A stretch of 64,000 bases of DNA from Amycolatopsis keratiniphila subsp. keratiniphila (lineage in GTDB: Bacteria > Actinomycetota > Actinomycetes > Mycobacteriales > Pseudonocardiaceae), in contig NZ_LQMT02000036.1 in NCBI RefSeq assembly GCF_001620365.2, positions 1 through 64,000 of the forward strand, in the 5' to 3' direction. The position numbers and the translations under genes are program-made. A model generated the notes under the pieces. The model saw nothing but the letters and a program-made list of their open reading frames with translations. It did no database searches and had not been told where the DNA came from. Shown here one piece after another: positions 34,801 to 43,795 of the stretch. How positions within the stretch are numbered: the stretch's first letter is position 1; each line of letters starts with the position of its first letter.

Positions 34801-35218
34801 CGTTGCCCGCCGCCGGGATGGGCTGCTTCGGCACATCGGAGTCGACCTTCACGGTCATCGTGCCCTGGCTGCCGGGCATCGTCACGGTGGAGGTCGCCTT
34901 CGCGGTGCCCTTGATGGACTCGGCACCGACGAGCCGAAGGCCTTCCGTCGCCGTCTTGCCCGCGTTGGACACGGCGGTGATCTCGATGGCGGGAGTAAGT
35001 TTCCCGGTCTCGATCGTCGAAGGTTGCGTGGTCTTGATGGTGACCGAGACGTTCTGATCACCGATCAACGGGAACGGGCACGAGTAATTCTGCGTGAGCT
35101 CACCCGGAGCGGCGGCACTGGTGCCCGAGCCGATCGTGAGACCCAAAGCCACCAAGGCCGCCGTGCTCACGACGGCGATGCCCCCAGCCAGTCTTCGACT
35201 ACGTCTTCTGTGTTTCAC
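31856..35218 (-). CDS. large secreted protein with DUF6801-like domains and six fibronectin type III repeats
   Basis: 1120 residues. The signal peptide (RRLAGGIAVVSTAALVALG) is followed by two related domains (about 45-200 and 225-375), each starting with YSCPFPLIG and containing TEGLRLVGAE, matching the DUF6801-type actinobacterial secreted domain. Six FnIII units of about 93 residues follow, each with W near the start, GYDV in the middle and DTEY.FTV.AKDAAGN. A last domain (about 945-1120) ends GPGNTVEVNLKPRPVG. It is probably a cell-surface or matrix protein; ligand unknown. The GTG at 35218 has GGAGAGGGA. Confidence 0.85.
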   Translation of the reverse strand: MKHRRRSRRLAGGIAVVSTAALVALGLTIGSGTSAAAPGELTQNYSCPFPLIGDQNVSVTIKTTQPSTIETGKLTPAIEITAVSNAGKTATEGLRLVGAESIKGTAKATSTVTMPGSQGTMTVKVDSDVPKQPIPAAGNDLVVNATGSAPALRFDQPGTATLAVKNLQLVMTPLKADGTETGLGTFTSDCTLAEGAETVLQTYTVTGSPVTPEAVVGTGNRPPLKQVYSCPFPLIGNQDVTVDINATLPDSIPVGQFTPKIDIKAVSNAGSTATEGLRLVGAETIKGSALATSLVSSPQGHLAVGVPTAVPQQPIPPKGNDLVINATGSAPSLRFDQPGTATLSVHDLVLTMTPLTASGAETGLGTFVADCTPASGQANVLHTFTVTAAADTTAPSAPGAVTVGDVTQNSVALSWGAATDNVAVTGYDVFNGSTLVKSVTGTSATVDGLTPDTEYSFTVKAKDAAGNVSTATAPATARTAKAPDTQAPTTPGNVHSTGTTQTSVTLAWDASSDNVGVTGYDVLKGTEVVKSVTEPQATIDGLAADTEYTFTVVAKDAAGNASAASAAVTARTQAAPDTQAPGAPGNPRSTGTSASSVGLAWDASSDNVGVTGYDVYNGDTLVKSVTETSATVDGLAADTEYTFTVVAKDAAGNKSAPSAPVTARTATAPDTEAPSVPAGLATADITQSSVALSWTASSDNVGVVGYDVFNGGTLVKSVAGTSATVDGLAPDTEYSFTVVAKDAAGNVSAPSAAATARTQAAPDTQAPVAPGNPRSTGTTQTSVNLEWNAATDNVGVVGYDVFNGGTLVKSVTGTSATVDGLAPDTEYSFTVVAKDAAGNASTPSAAITVRTQAAPDTVAPAAPGNPRSTGSTQTSVSLAWDAATDNVGVTGYDVLKGTEVVKSVTGTSATVDGLTADTEYTFTVVAKDAAGNKSAASAPVTAKTKPNTSPIVKYSYDLAGKTQLKKLSGPIDLRGGINAAISLANGTFEADLTLNPTSANLTLWGFVPVNAKIEFASAGKTTGTLADGVLKSTSAVTVKLPRISVFGFPVSASAKCQTKTPAQIPLQSKASFDPLAGGKLTGSYTLPPLQGCGFLNDIITAVTSGPGNTVEVNLKPRPVG
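32379..34054 (-). repeat. six tandem FnIII-coding repeats of about 279 bp
   Basis: The protein-level repeat is also visible in the DNA: blocks such as GACCGTCCACAGTGGCC and CCGACGTTGTC recur every 276-282 bp. Adjacent units are similar enough to recombine, so the copy number may vary between strains. Confidence 0.85.
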
Positions 35219-35517
35219 AGGTCCCTCTCCAACACATAGACCACACCCGCCGAAACCATCGGACAAACGATTAATGCCCGCTTTCGCGGGCTCTTCCCAG
35301 CGGGCGCGTGCGCACATTTACGGGTATGCCACAGGGAATTAACACACCCGCGAGCCTCGGCAGGCAAGCAAAATCACAGCGGCCGCGCGACCATTCTTCG
35401 TCTTTGTCATACGCGGCCGATTCACCGTTCGCGAATCTGTCAGCCACGCCCCCAAAACGTCCGCCGCCACCCCCGTGGGGGTGGTTACTGGCCAACAGGG
35501 CCGCGATCAGGTCAGGC
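35219..35517. other. promoter region of the FnIII protein gene
   Basis: About 300 bp without a gene. A small hairpin GCCCGCTTTCGCGGGC lies near 35276-35291. A palindromic GCCACCCCCGTGGGGGTGG sits at about 35470-35488, close to the end of the APH gene and possibly its terminator. Confidence 0.45.
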
Positions 35518-36435
35518 TCAGCGGGCGCCGGAAGGACCTGCCAGGATCCCCGCCAGGACGCGGCGTGCGTTCACCGCTTCCTCGTCGACGCGGCCCCGCG
35601 TCCGAGCGCAAGTGATCAAGGCCTTCCACAGCGCCCACCCACGTCCACGCTCCCATTCGGAATCGTCGACCGTAAGCCGCTCACGGAACGCTTGCCTGCC
35701 GTCGGCGGTCAGCGACGTCCACGCGACCGCCAGGTCACAGGACGGATCGCCGACGCCACAGGTGCCGAAATCGATGACGGCCGCCAGTTCCCCGCCGTCG
35801 AGCAGGAGATTCCCCGGCGCGATGTCGCCGTGGAACCAACGGTCCGTTCCGTCCCACGGGCTGTCGAGTGCGGCCTTCCAGATCTCGCGGGCCGGACCGG
35901 TGTCGATGTCGCCGTCCAGCGCCGCGAGCGCGCGCTCGGTCTGCGCGTCGTAGGTGCGCAGACCGGCGCCCCGGAACCAGTTGTGCTTGCCCGGCCGCGG
36001 GCCGCCCGTGGTGTCGATGGTCCGCAGCACCGCCAGGAAACCGGCGAGGTCGACGGCGAACCGGACCGGGTCGGTGATCCGGGCGGCGGTCGCGGGTTCC
36101 CCGGCGAGCCATCGGTAGACCGACCACTCGAAGGGGTAACCCGCGCCAGGCCGCCCCTTCGCCAGCGGAATCGGGACGGGCAACGGCAGCCGGGGAGCGA
36201 GCAGCGGGAGCCAGCACTGTTCCTTGTCCACCGCCAACGCGTACTCGGCGGCGCTCGGCAGCCGCGCCAGCATGTCGTCGCCGATCCGGAAAGTCCTGTT
36301 GTCCCATCCGGATTCGGCCACCGGCCGGACCGGGAGACCGGCCCACTCCGGGAACTGCTCGTCCAGCAGCGCGCGCACCTGCGGCGCGTCCACGGCGATC
36401 CGCCGCGGCATCGGGCCCAGGTCCGGAGTGCTCAT
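35518..36435 (-). CDS. aminoglycoside phosphotransferase-family kinase
   Basis: 305 residues with the APH/choline kinase fold. The catalytic loop HGDIAPGNLLLD (Asp and Asn of the HGDxxxxN motif) and the metal-binding IDFGTCGVGDPSCDLA are intact. The N-terminal SGWDNRTFRIGDDMLARLPSAAEYA matches the ATP-binding half seen in this family. It could phosphorylate an antibiotic or a small metabolite; it is not closely identifiable with a known resistance enzyme. The ATG at 36435 gives MSTPDLGPMPRR; the ribosome site is weak. Confidence 0.85.
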   Translation of the reverse strand: MSTPDLGPMPRRIAVDAPQVRALLDEQFPEWAGLPVRPVAESGWDNRTFRIGDDMLARLPSAAEYALAVDKEQCWLPLLAPRLPLPVPIPLAKGRPGAGYPFEWSVYRWLAGEPATAARITDPVRFAVDLAGFLAVLRTIDTTGGPRPGKHNWFRGAGLRTYDAQTERALAALDGDIDTGPAREIWKAALDSPWDGTDRWFHGDIAPGNLLLDGGELAAVIDFGTCGVGDPSCDLAVAWTSLTADGRQAFRERLTVDDSEWERGRGWALWKALITCARTRGRVDEEAVNARRVLAGILAGPSGAR

Positions 36436-36526
36436 CGCTCGACGGGAATCCACACACCGAGTCTCGTCGTGCCGTCCAGTGGATATTCGGCGGACTTCCG
36501 GCGCGGAGTCGGGCAGTCTGAAGTCC

Positions 36527-37498
36527 GTGCGAGAAATTCGACGCGAGGTCACCGCTGTCGCGGGTACGAAGGCGCTGGTCTGGATCGGAGAAACACTCCA
36601 CCACGTGTCACCGGATTCGACGTTGTTCGGCGAGTACTGCGAAACCTTCGACACGGTGGCGATCTCTCCCCGCCGCGACCTGATCGCGCTGATGACCGAT
36701 ACCGGCACGACCGGGCTGATGCTCTCGCCGGACGGCCGTCCGATCCGCGAGCTCACCCGCAGCGGTTACAAGGCCGATGCCTACCGCTATCCGCTGGTGT
36801 TGTGCACCCTTCCTGACGGCAGGACGGGTTTGATCCACTGTCCCGACGAGTACAACCGGCTCGAAGTCGAAGTCGCCGCTACCGGCGAGCGTCTCACCGG
36901 CGGATCCGAGCGTGAGCCGAGCGACTTCTTCCATTCGCGCTTGGCCGTCTCGCCGGACGGCAAGTACTTGCTCAGTGCCGGCTGGGTCTGGCATCCGTGG
37001 TACAGCTTGGCGGTCTACGACCTGGAGACGGCGCTGGCCGACCCCACGACGCTCGACTCGGTGGGAGACGTGTTCAACCAGATCGGTCTCATTCAAGCCG
37101 AGGTCTCGGGCGCTTGCTTCGTCGGCGAAGACATCGTGATCAGCACGTCCACGGAGGAAAACGACCCGGACGGCCCCGACGACCTCGGCCCCACCATGCT
37201 GGCCCGGTGGTCACTCGCAGACCGGTCGTTCGCCTGGCGTAGTCAGCTGGACCAGCCCGCGGGCGACGTCGTTCCCTTCGCCGGCGATTTCCTTGCCCTG
37301 TACGACCATCCGCGTCTCTACGACGGGGCCACCGGAGACCTGATCGCCGCCTGGCCCGATCTCCCGACCGGTCACGCGGAAGGCCCGATCGTATGGGACA
37401 GGTTCTTCTCGGGGCCCAGACGCGTCGCCGTCGACGAAATCCGGCGACGCTTCGCGGTGACCGACGGAGAACGGACCACGATCGTCCACCTCGGCTGA
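36527..37498 (+). CDS. beta-propeller-like protein of unknown function
   Basis: 323 residues, no signal peptide. Repeated short strands with VAISPRRDLIALMTDTG, RLAVSPDGKYLLSAGW, LAVYDLETA and LARWSLADRSFAW look like WD40/YVTN-type blades, so a scaffold or ligand-binding propeller is likely. The GTG at 36527 was chosen because upstream sequence overlaps the divergent kinase promoter; the start is uncertain. It converges on the HAF-repeat gene, with a family A palindrome between. Confidence 0.65.
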   Translation: MREIRREVTAVAGTKALVWIGETLHHVSPDSTLFGEYCETFDTVAISPRRDLIALMTDTGTTGLMLSPDGRPIRELTRSGYKADAYRYPLVLCTLPDGRTGLIHCPDEYNRLEVEVAATGERLTGGSEREPSDFFHSRLAVSPDGKYLLSAGWVWHPWYSLAVYDLETALADPTTLDSVGDVFNQIGLIQAEVSGACFVGEDIVISTSTEENDPDGPDDLGPTMLARWSLADRSFAWRSQLDQPAGDVVPFAGDFLALYDHPRLYDGATGDLIAAWPDLPTGHAEGPIVWDRFFSGPRRVAVDEIRRRFAVTDGERTTIVHLG

Positions 37499-37522
37499 CC
37501 GGCGGAGCTGCCGATATCCGGT

Positions 37523-37575
37523 GTCGCGAAAGCCACTTTCGGGACATCTGACGTCTCGAAAGTGGCTTTCGCGAC
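37523..37575. repeat. family A palindrome, variant stem
   Basis: 23-bp arms (GTCGCGAAAG...CGGGAC and GTCTCGAAAG...CGCGAC) surround the spacer ATCTGAC. The GAAAGCCACTTTC / GAAAGTGGCTTTC cores are conserved; outer bases vary with mismatches. It lies between convergent stop codons, 25 and 12 bp away. Confidence 0.9.
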
Positions 37576-37587
37576 GCAGACCTGCCC

Positions 37588-38748
37588 CTAGTCGAGGGTC
37601 CAGTACACCGCGTGCGACTTCCCGGCCGCGTTCGAGGCGGTTCCGACGACACGGCCGTTGTCCGTGATCCGGTAGCCCCGGCTGCGGGTACCGCCCGGCA
37701 GCGTGCCGAGCTGCCTGCGTTCCCCGTCCCGGAACCAGACCGTCGCCTGGTTCCGGAAAGTACCCGCCACCGTGCCCTGCGAATCGACAGCTTCGGCATC
37801 GGCACCGAGACCGTCGTCGGGCAGTGCGATGACGCCGCCGTCGAGGTCCCAGAGCAGGGCCGATCGGCGCGGCGGGTTGAGGTAGCCGCTGCCGACCACG
37901 TAACCGGTGGAGCCGATCCCGTAGATCCACACCGAGTGCGGGCTCGGCCAGTCCAGGGGATCGATCACGCCGTCCCGGTCCCATTTCGCCGGGATCGGGG
38001 GTCCGCTACCGGTCTCCCGCAAGGTTCCGGCGGCCACACCGCCCTTGTTGATCCGGCTCGCACCGCTGCTCACGCCCTGCGGCGCCAGCTCGGTGATCGG
38101 CCCGCCGTTCACCCACCGCACGGCCTGGTTCGCCGCGGAGCGGACGGCGCTGCCGACGACGATGGTGCCGTCGCCGGAGATGCCGTCGGCCATGCTCCAG
38201 GTCTCGCCGGGCAACGTGCCCAGGTCGGTGGCCGTGCCATCGGGATCCCAGCGGAACCCGTGGTACTGCTCGGCCGGTGTCAGCCAGGCCCCGACGACGA
38301 CGCCGGTGTCGCTGATCGCCCACGCGGTGGCGTTGTGATAACCGGGCGGAAGCTGCAGCAAGGTCGCCTGACCGGCGGCGTCCCAGCGAGCGGGTACGGC
38401 GGTGGTCGCGGTCAGGACGTACCCCGCGGACACCCCGAGGCTGTTGATGTCGCGTACCTGCCCCTCGGTGCCTCCCGGCGTGGGCAGCGCCATGATCTGG
38501 CCGTCGGCGTCCCAGCGGACCGGATGGCTGCGCTTCGGTGTCGGGCCCACGAGCGACAGGCCCACCATCTCCCCCGCCTCGTTGACCGCGAGGACCGTGC
38601 TCTCGTCGTCCCCCGGCAGCGTGCCGAGATCCACCGGCCCCGTCGTGGTGGCCCGCGCGGTCCCCGTCACCGCGCCGGTGGCCACGGCGAGCGCCGCCAC
38701 CAGAGTGAACATTCGTCTTCGCGCGACCGGCACACGATTCCTCTTCAC
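37588..38748 (-). CDS. secreted HAF-repeat protein
   Basis: 386 residues. The signal peptide (RRRMFTLVAALAVATGAVTGTARA) is followed by about seven repeats of the HAF type, each with a pattern like DLGTLPG, then ...AVNEAGEMVG or ...ISDTGVVVG and RWDADG. These form a probable extracellular beta-propeller. The function of HAF proteins is unknown. The GTG at 38748 has GGGGAG. No operon partners. Confidence 0.82.
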   Translation of the reverse strand: MKRNRVPVARRRMFTLVAALAVATGAVTGTARATTTGPVDLGTLPGDDESTVLAVNEAGEMVGLSLVGPTPKRSHPVRWDADGQIMALPTPGGTEGQVRDINSLGVSAGYVLTATTAVPARWDAAGQATLLQLPPGYHNATAWAISDTGVVVGAWLTPAEQYHGFRWDPDGTATDLGTLPGETWSMADGISGDGTIVVGSAVRSAANQAVRWVNGGPITELAPQGVSSGASRINKGGVAAGTLRETGSGPPIPAKWDRDGVIDPLDWPSPHSVWIYGIGSTGYVVGSGYLNPPRRSALLWDLDGGVIALPDDGLGADAEAVDSQGTVAGTFRNQATVWFRDGERRQLGTLPGGTRSRGYRITDNGRVVGTASNAAGKSHAVYWTLD

Positions 38749-39018
38749 GATGACTCCCCAATCCCGAGCAGTGGATGCGCGGACCCCGCAGCGACACTAA
38801 TGCACTCGCCTCACGAATCGCGCACCTTCCACACGAACAGCCGACCGGAGCCCACCGGGACGCGGAACCTCTTGACAGAAGCCAAATTTGGCGGTCGCGC
38901 AGGCCTGTCGCCGAAACCCGGCACATTTTTGACACAAGAAACGCGGACGATCCGGAAAAAGCCGTCAGGAAATACAATCGGGCCGCGGCATTGGTACGTT
39001 CGGCAGTATCCTTCGGCG

Positions 39019-40179
39019 ATGCGTCTCTTCTTCTCCGCCGGAGCGGGTTACAGCCATATCGCCCCCTTGCTGCCGCTGGCCGTGGCGGCGCGGGAGCGGG
39101 GCCACGACGTCGTGTTCGCGACCGGGGAGAACGCCGTCGAGCACTCGCGCGCGCACGGGGTGCCGACGATCGGTGTGGACGGACGGGGCGACGAGGCGGC
39201 CGCCCGCCGGGCCTGGAGCAGGTACTCGCCCGCCGAGCTCGCCGGGATGTCGCCGGACGAGAAGCTGGCGTACGTCGTCAGCGTGATGGCCGAGACCGGG
39301 GCCGGGACGCGGGTGGACGGGATGCTGGCGTGTGTCCGGGAGCGGCGACCGGATCTGGTGATCGCGGGCGCCGCCGAGTTCGCCGCCCCCGCCGCGGCGG
39401 CCATCGCCGGTCTGCCCTACGTGGTGCACGGGATCGGCGCACCGAAACCCGCCTCGATCATGGCGGGCGGCTGGCGGGCGCTCGACCCGATCGTCGGCCG
39501 GTTCGGTCTCGACCGGTTCCCCGCGCACGACACCGTCCCGTATCTGGACATCTGGCCGGAACCCTTGCGGCCACCGGGAATCACCTGGGATCACCCGATC
39601 CGCCAGCCGCTGCGCCCCGAGGGGGTCCTTCCAGCGGACGGCCGCCGCCCCGAGGTACTCGATGGGCTGCCTTACGACAAGACCGTCTACGTCACGGCGG
39701 GAACGTCGCACAACACCCGTCCGGGCGTGCTGGAGACCATGATCTCCGCGTTGCACGACGAGCGGGTCAACGTCGTCGCGACCATCGGCCGCGACGGCGA
39801 CCGGAAACGGTTCGGAGCGCTGCCCGATGGCGTGCGCGTCGAGAACTTCCTTCCGCAGCAACGAATACTTCCGTACGTCGACGCGGTCGTCTGTCACGCG
39901 GGGGCGGGCACCGTGCTCGGCGCGCTCGCGCACGGGGTGCCGATGGTGGTCTCGCCGCTGGCCACCGATCAGTTCGACATGGCCGCCCAGGTCGACGCCG
40001 CGGGCGCCGGCGTGCTCGCCGATCCGGGCTCCCCCACCCGGGCCGGGATCCGCGACGCGGTCCGCACGGTGCTCGGCGACCCCGCCTACCGCGCTTCGGC
40101 CGCATCCCTGGCCGCGTGGGTCGCCACCATGCCGGATCCCGCGTCCGTGCTGGATCGGCTGCCGGAGTACGCGAACTGA
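39019..40179 (+). CDS. GT1-family (macrolide-type) glycosyltransferase
   Basis: 386 residues with the two-domain GT-B fold. The N-terminus MRLFFSAGAGYSHIAPLLPLAVAARERGHDV is the acceptor-domain start. The C-terminal donor site has NFLPQQRILPYVDAVVCHAGAGTVLGALAHGVPMVVSPLATDQFDMA, the plant-UGT-like/EryCIII-type signature. It would transfer an activated sugar to a small molecule. No biosynthetic gene cluster is adjacent, so it may act in detoxification (for example macrolide glycosylation). The ATG at 39019 lacks a strong ribosome site. Confidence 0.87.
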   Translation: MRLFFSAGAGYSHIAPLLPLAVAARERGHDVVFATGENAVEHSRAHGVPTIGVDGRGDEAAARRAWSRYSPAELAGMSPDEKLAYVVSVMAETGAGTRVDGMLACVRERRPDLVIAGAAEFAAPAAAAIAGLPYVVHGIGAPKPASIMAGGWRALDPIVGRFGLDRFPAHDTVPYLDIWPEPLRPPGITWDHPIRQPLRPEGVLPADGRRPEVLDGLPYDKTVYVTAGTSHNTRPGVLETMISALHDERVNVVATIGRDGDRKRFGALPDGVRVENFLPQQRILPYVDAVVCHAGAGTVLGALAHGVPMVVSPLATDQFDMAAQVDAAGAGVLADPGSPTRAGIRDAVRTVLGDPAYRASAASLAAWVATMPDPASVLDRLPEYAN

Positions 40180-40183
40180 CGCG

Positions 40184-43100
40184 TCAGGTGTTCGCGCCGA
40201 GCCGGTCCGCCTGGACGAGATCGGCCAGGAGCGCCGACCGCTCGCGGCGGTAGGCCTCGACGTTCGCCAGTTTGACCTCCTCGTAGCCGCGAACCAGGTC
40301 GGGCAGCTCGGCCAAGGCCAGGAGCCTGCCGCGATCGGCGTCCTCGGTGCCGAAAGCGGCGAGGATCGTCTCCCGGTACTGCCCCACGAGTTCCCGCTCC
40401 ACCTTCCGGACGTGTGCCTTGCCGAACGGGTCCCAGCGGGTGCCGCGCAGCTTCCGCGCGGCGCGCAACGCGACGAACACCGGACGGAACTTAGGGCCCA
40501 GCGCGATCTTCCGCTTCATACCCATCGCGCGCAGGAAGGGTGGGTGCAGCCGGTAGGCGTACCGGCTCCCGACGCCGAACTCCGCCTCGATCCCGGCGAG
40601 TACGGCGGGATCGAGCGAAAGCCGCGCGACCTCGTATTCGTCCTTGTAGGCCATCAGTTTGTGCAGATTCCGCGCCACCGCTTCGGTGATGGCGGTCGAA
40701 TCCCCTTCCAGCACCCGGACACGCTCGACGAACTCGGCGTATTCCCTCGCGTAGCGAACGTTCTGGTACCGGACGAGTTCGGGAACGCGGATGTCCAGCA
40801 GGCGCGCGAGTTCCGAGCCCGGCTCGGCGTGCACGAGCGCGCGGGCACGCAGGGCGCCCGCCGACGGAGTGGGGCTCGCGGCGACGGCGGGCGGGGCGAC
40901 CACGGCGTGCAGCGCGCCGGGATCGGCGACGAGTTGCCTGCCGCGCCGGAACGCCTGGAGGTTGCCCGCGACGGCGACCCCGTTGAGTTCGATCGCGCGT
41001 TCCACGCTGGCCGCGTCCAGCGGGATGGCGCCGGTCTGGTGCGCCGCGCCGAGCTGGAGGATGTTGGCGAACTGGTCGTCGTCGAACAGGATCTCCGCCA
41101 GCTCCCGCGCGTCGAGCGCCACCGTCCGCGCCGCGTTGTCCGAGATCGCCCCGCGCACGGCGGCGGCATCGGGGAAGGACACCGTGGTGTCCACGACCAT
41201 CCGGCCGGTCGGCACCTCGGTCGTGGAGACCACGGCCGTGGTCCTGCCGGGATCCGTCACCGTCAGATACGCGGGATCCGCGCCGACGAGGACGTCGCAG
41301 GCCAGGTAGAGATCGCACTCCCCGGCCGCGAGTTTCGGGGCCTGCGGCGTCGGCTCGGTGGTGATCTTCAGATCCGAGACGACGGCGCCACCCTTCTGCG
41401 CGAGCCCGGTCTGGTCCAGTGTCCGGACCTGTTTTCCTTCGAGCACGGCCGCCGTGGCGAGGATCTGCGCGACGGTGACCACGCCGGTCCCGCCGACGCC
41501 GGTGATGCGCACGGTGAAGTCGGTGCCGGAGGTCTCGGGGGCGGGCAGTTCGGCCGCGGTGATCTCCCCGGCCTTCCGCCGGTGTTTGCGGCCGGTGGGC
41601 ACCACGGTCATGAACGAGGGGCAATCCCCCGCCAGGCAGGAGTAGTCCACGTTGCACGACGACTGGTGGATCGCGGTCTTGCGGCCGAATTCGGTGCTCA
41701 CCGGCTGCACGGACAGGCAGTTCGACTTCTCGCCGCAGTCGCCACAGCCCTCGCACACCCGCTCGTTGATCACGACCTTCGTGGCCGGAGTCTCCAGCTT
41801 GCCGCGACGGCGTTTGCGGCGCTTCTCGGCGGCGCATTCCTGGTCGTGGATGAGCACGGTCACCCCGGGAACGCGGGCCAGTTCCTCTTGGGTGCTCAGC
41901 AGTTCGTCGCGGTGCCGGACCTCGACGCCGTCCGGCATCCGGACCCCGCGGAGCCGTTTCGGCTCGTCACTGGTGATGACCACCTTCGCGACGCCTTCGA
42001 CCAGGAGCAGTGACGCCAGCCGGTCCACCGACAGGCCGCCGACGGCGTCCTGCCCGCCGGTCATCGCGACCGTCGCGTTGTAGAGGATCTTGTAGGTGAT
42101 GTTCACCCCGGCGGCCACCGCCGCCCGCACCGCGAGGCTGCCGGAATGGGTGAACGTGCCGTCACCGATGTTCTGCACGAAATGCGAGGCGTCGACGAAC
42201 GGCTCCATCCCGAGCCACTGGGCGCCCTCGCCGCCCATCTGGGTCAGGCCGACCACGTCCCCGACCTGTTCCGATTCCATGAACAACGCCATGGCGTGGC
42301 AGCCGATACCGCCGCCGACCACCGTGCCCTCGGGCACCTTGGTCGACGAGTTGTGCGGGCAGCCGGAACAGAAATACGGCGTCCTGGTCAGCAACGGTAC
42401 GGAGATGCGCTCGCGGCGGCGCCGCTGCCGCCACGCGGTCACCGACGGGATCTCGTGGTGCTCGCCCAGCCGGGCGGCCAGCACCCTCGCGATGGCGTCC
42501 GGGTCGAGCTCGCCGAGTTCGGTGCACAGGGTGCGGCCGTCCGGGCCGGTCTTGCCGTACACCGGCGGCGCGCCGGCGGTGCCGTACAAGATTTCTTTGA
42601 CCGCCGATTCGACGAAGGAACGCTTTTCCTCCACCACGACGATCTCGGCGAGGCCGTCGGCGAACCGGCGGACGATCGACGGTTCGAGCGGGTGGATCAC
42701 ACCGAGCTTGAGGATCCGGATCCCGTGCCGGGACAACGCTTCGGTGTCCAGGCCGAGCAACCGCAGCGCCTGCATCAAGTCCAAATAGGACTTTCCGGCG
42801 GTGACGATGCCGACGCGGTCCGCCTGCCCTTCCTGGACGATCCTGTTGACCCCGCTCGCGCGCACGTACTCGACGGCCAGCGGCAGGCGTTCGGTGTACA
42901 GGCTTCGTTCGAGCGCCATCAACGTGGTGCCGAGCAGCCGGGTGCTGGGCTTGTGCCGGTACTCGGGCAGCGCCAGCTCCGGCGCCGTCCAGGTCGGCCG
43001 GACCTGCGCGGTGCTCGCGGCGTCGGCGACGTTCGCCACGAGTTTCATCGACGACCACAGTCCGCTCGCCCTGGACAGCTCCACGGCGTGCAGCCCGAAG

Positions 43101-43633
43101 TCCAGCACGTCCTGGGAGTCGGACGGGAAGAACACCGGCATGGCCAGATCGGCCAGCGCGAGCTCGGAGGCGCACGGCACCGACGAAGACTTGGCGTTCG
43201 GATCGTCGCCGACCAGCGCCACCGCGCCGCCAGCCGGGTCGGTACCCGCGAGATTGGCGTGCCGCAGCGCGTCGGTCGCGCGGTCGAGGCCGGGTGCCTT
43301 GCCGTACCAGAACCCGGTGACCCCGCCGCGCGACGAGCCGACCGACGCGGTGAGCTGGCTGCCCATGACCGCGGTCGCGGCGAGCTCCTCGTTCAGGCCG
43401 GGACGGTGCACGACGTCGTGCTTCTCGAGCAGGTGGGAGCGGCGGCCGAGCTCGAGGTCGTAGCCTGCCAGCGGCGAACCCTCGTAGCCGGAGACGAACA
43501 CGGCGGGGGCCGCCCCGGCGGCGCGATCGTGCCGCACCCGGTCGAACAGCATCCGGACCAGGGCCTGGACGCCGCTGAGGTAGACGGTGCCGTCCTCCCG
43601 CAGATACCGGTCCTCCAACGTGAACTGCTCCAC
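40184..43633 (-). CDS. indolepyruvate ferredoxin oxidoreductase (fused alpha-beta-gamma)
   Basis: 1149 residues, the length of the single-chain aerobic-bacterial form. The N-terminal half binds the keto acid and thiamine diphosphate (SGYEGSPLAGYD near 50, MGGEGAQW and the TPP motif NIGDGTFTHSG near 485). Cysteine motifs CEGCGDCGEKSNC and CNVDYSCLAGDCPS bind [4Fe-4S] clusters. The C-terminal 2-oxoacid oxidoreductase domain starts at RITGVGGTGVVTVAQ. It oxidatively decarboxylates arylpyruvates to acyl-CoA. The GTG at 43633 follows GAAGGAGG, better than the GTG at 43654. It is divergent from an Lrp/AsnC gene. Confidence 0.93.
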   Translation of the reverse strand: MEQFTLEDRYLREDGTVYLSGVQALVRMLFDRVRHDRAAGAAPAVFVSGYEGSPLAGYDLELGRRSHLLEKHDVVHRPGLNEELAATAVMGSQLTASVGSSRGGVTGFWYGKAPGLDRATDALRHANLAGTDPAGGAVALVGDDPNAKSSSVPCASELALADLAMPVFFPSDSQDVLDFGLHAVELSRASGLWSSMKLVANVADAASTAQVRPTWTAPELALPEYRHKPSTRLLGTTLMALERSLYTERLPLAVEYVRASGVNRIVQEGQADRVGIVTAGKSYLDLMQALRLLGLDTEALSRHGIRILKLGVIHPLEPSIVRRFADGLAEIVVVEEKRSFVESAVKEILYGTAGAPPVYGKTGPDGRTLCTELGELDPDAIARVLAARLGEHHEIPSVTAWRQRRRRERISVPLLTRTPYFCSGCPHNSSTKVPEGTVVGGGIGCHAMALFMESEQVGDVVGLTQMGGEGAQWLGMEPFVDASHFVQNIGDGTFTHSGSLAVRAAVAAGVNITYKILYNATVAMTGGQDAVGGLSVDRLASLLLVEGVAKVVITSDEPKRLRGVRMPDGVEVRHRDELLSTQEELARVPGVTVLIHDQECAAEKRRKRRRGKLETPATKVVINERVCEGCGDCGEKSNCLSVQPVSTEFGRKTAIHQSSCNVDYSCLAGDCPSFMTVVPTGRKHRRKAGEITAAELPAPETSGTDFTVRITGVGGTGVVTVAQILATAAVLEGKQVRTLDQTGLAQKGGAVVSDLKITTEPTPQAPKLAAGECDLYLACDVLVGADPAYLTVTDPGRTTAVVSTTEVPTGRMVVDTTVSFPDAAAVRGAISDNAARTVALDARELAEILFDDDQFANILQLGAAHQTGAIPLDAASVERAIELNGVAVAGNLQAFRRGRQLVADPGALHAVVAPPAVAASPTPSAGALRARALVHAEPGSELARLLDIRVPELVRYQNVRYAREYAEFVERVRVLEGDSTAITEAVARNLHKLMAYKDEYEVARLSLDPAVLAGIEAEFGVGSRYAYRLHPPFLRAMGMKRKIALGPKFRPVFVALRAARKLRGTRWDPFGKAHVRKVERELVGQYRETILAAFGTEDADRGRLLALAELPDLVRGYEEVKLANVEAYRRERSALLADLVQADRLGANT

Positions 43634-43795
43634 CAGACCTGCCTCCTTCGGCACCCCCGCGTGACGTCACGACAGGAGACCCGACCGCGCGGGCCGTCGC
43701 AACAGGCGGCAGTCTATTGGCACCTGGCACGCAAAAAATCCGGCCCATCTCCACCGCTGGCCGATATCCGTTGCGTCTGCGTACCATCCTGGCTC

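Noticed and set aside
31823-35239. 1138-codon plus-strand ORF
   Set aside because: Mirror of the FnIII gene on the opposite strand; its repeats simply reflect the FnIII repeats.
36224-37498. Longer start for the beta-propeller protein
   Set aside because: The extension overlaps the divergent kinase gene and has frame-shadow composition; the GTG at 36527 is preferred.
39019-40179. Part of an antibiotic biosynthetic cluster
   Set aside because: No polyketide, peptide synthetase or tailoring genes adjoin the glycosyltransferase; neighbours are a HAF-repeat protein and indolepyruvate oxidoreductase.
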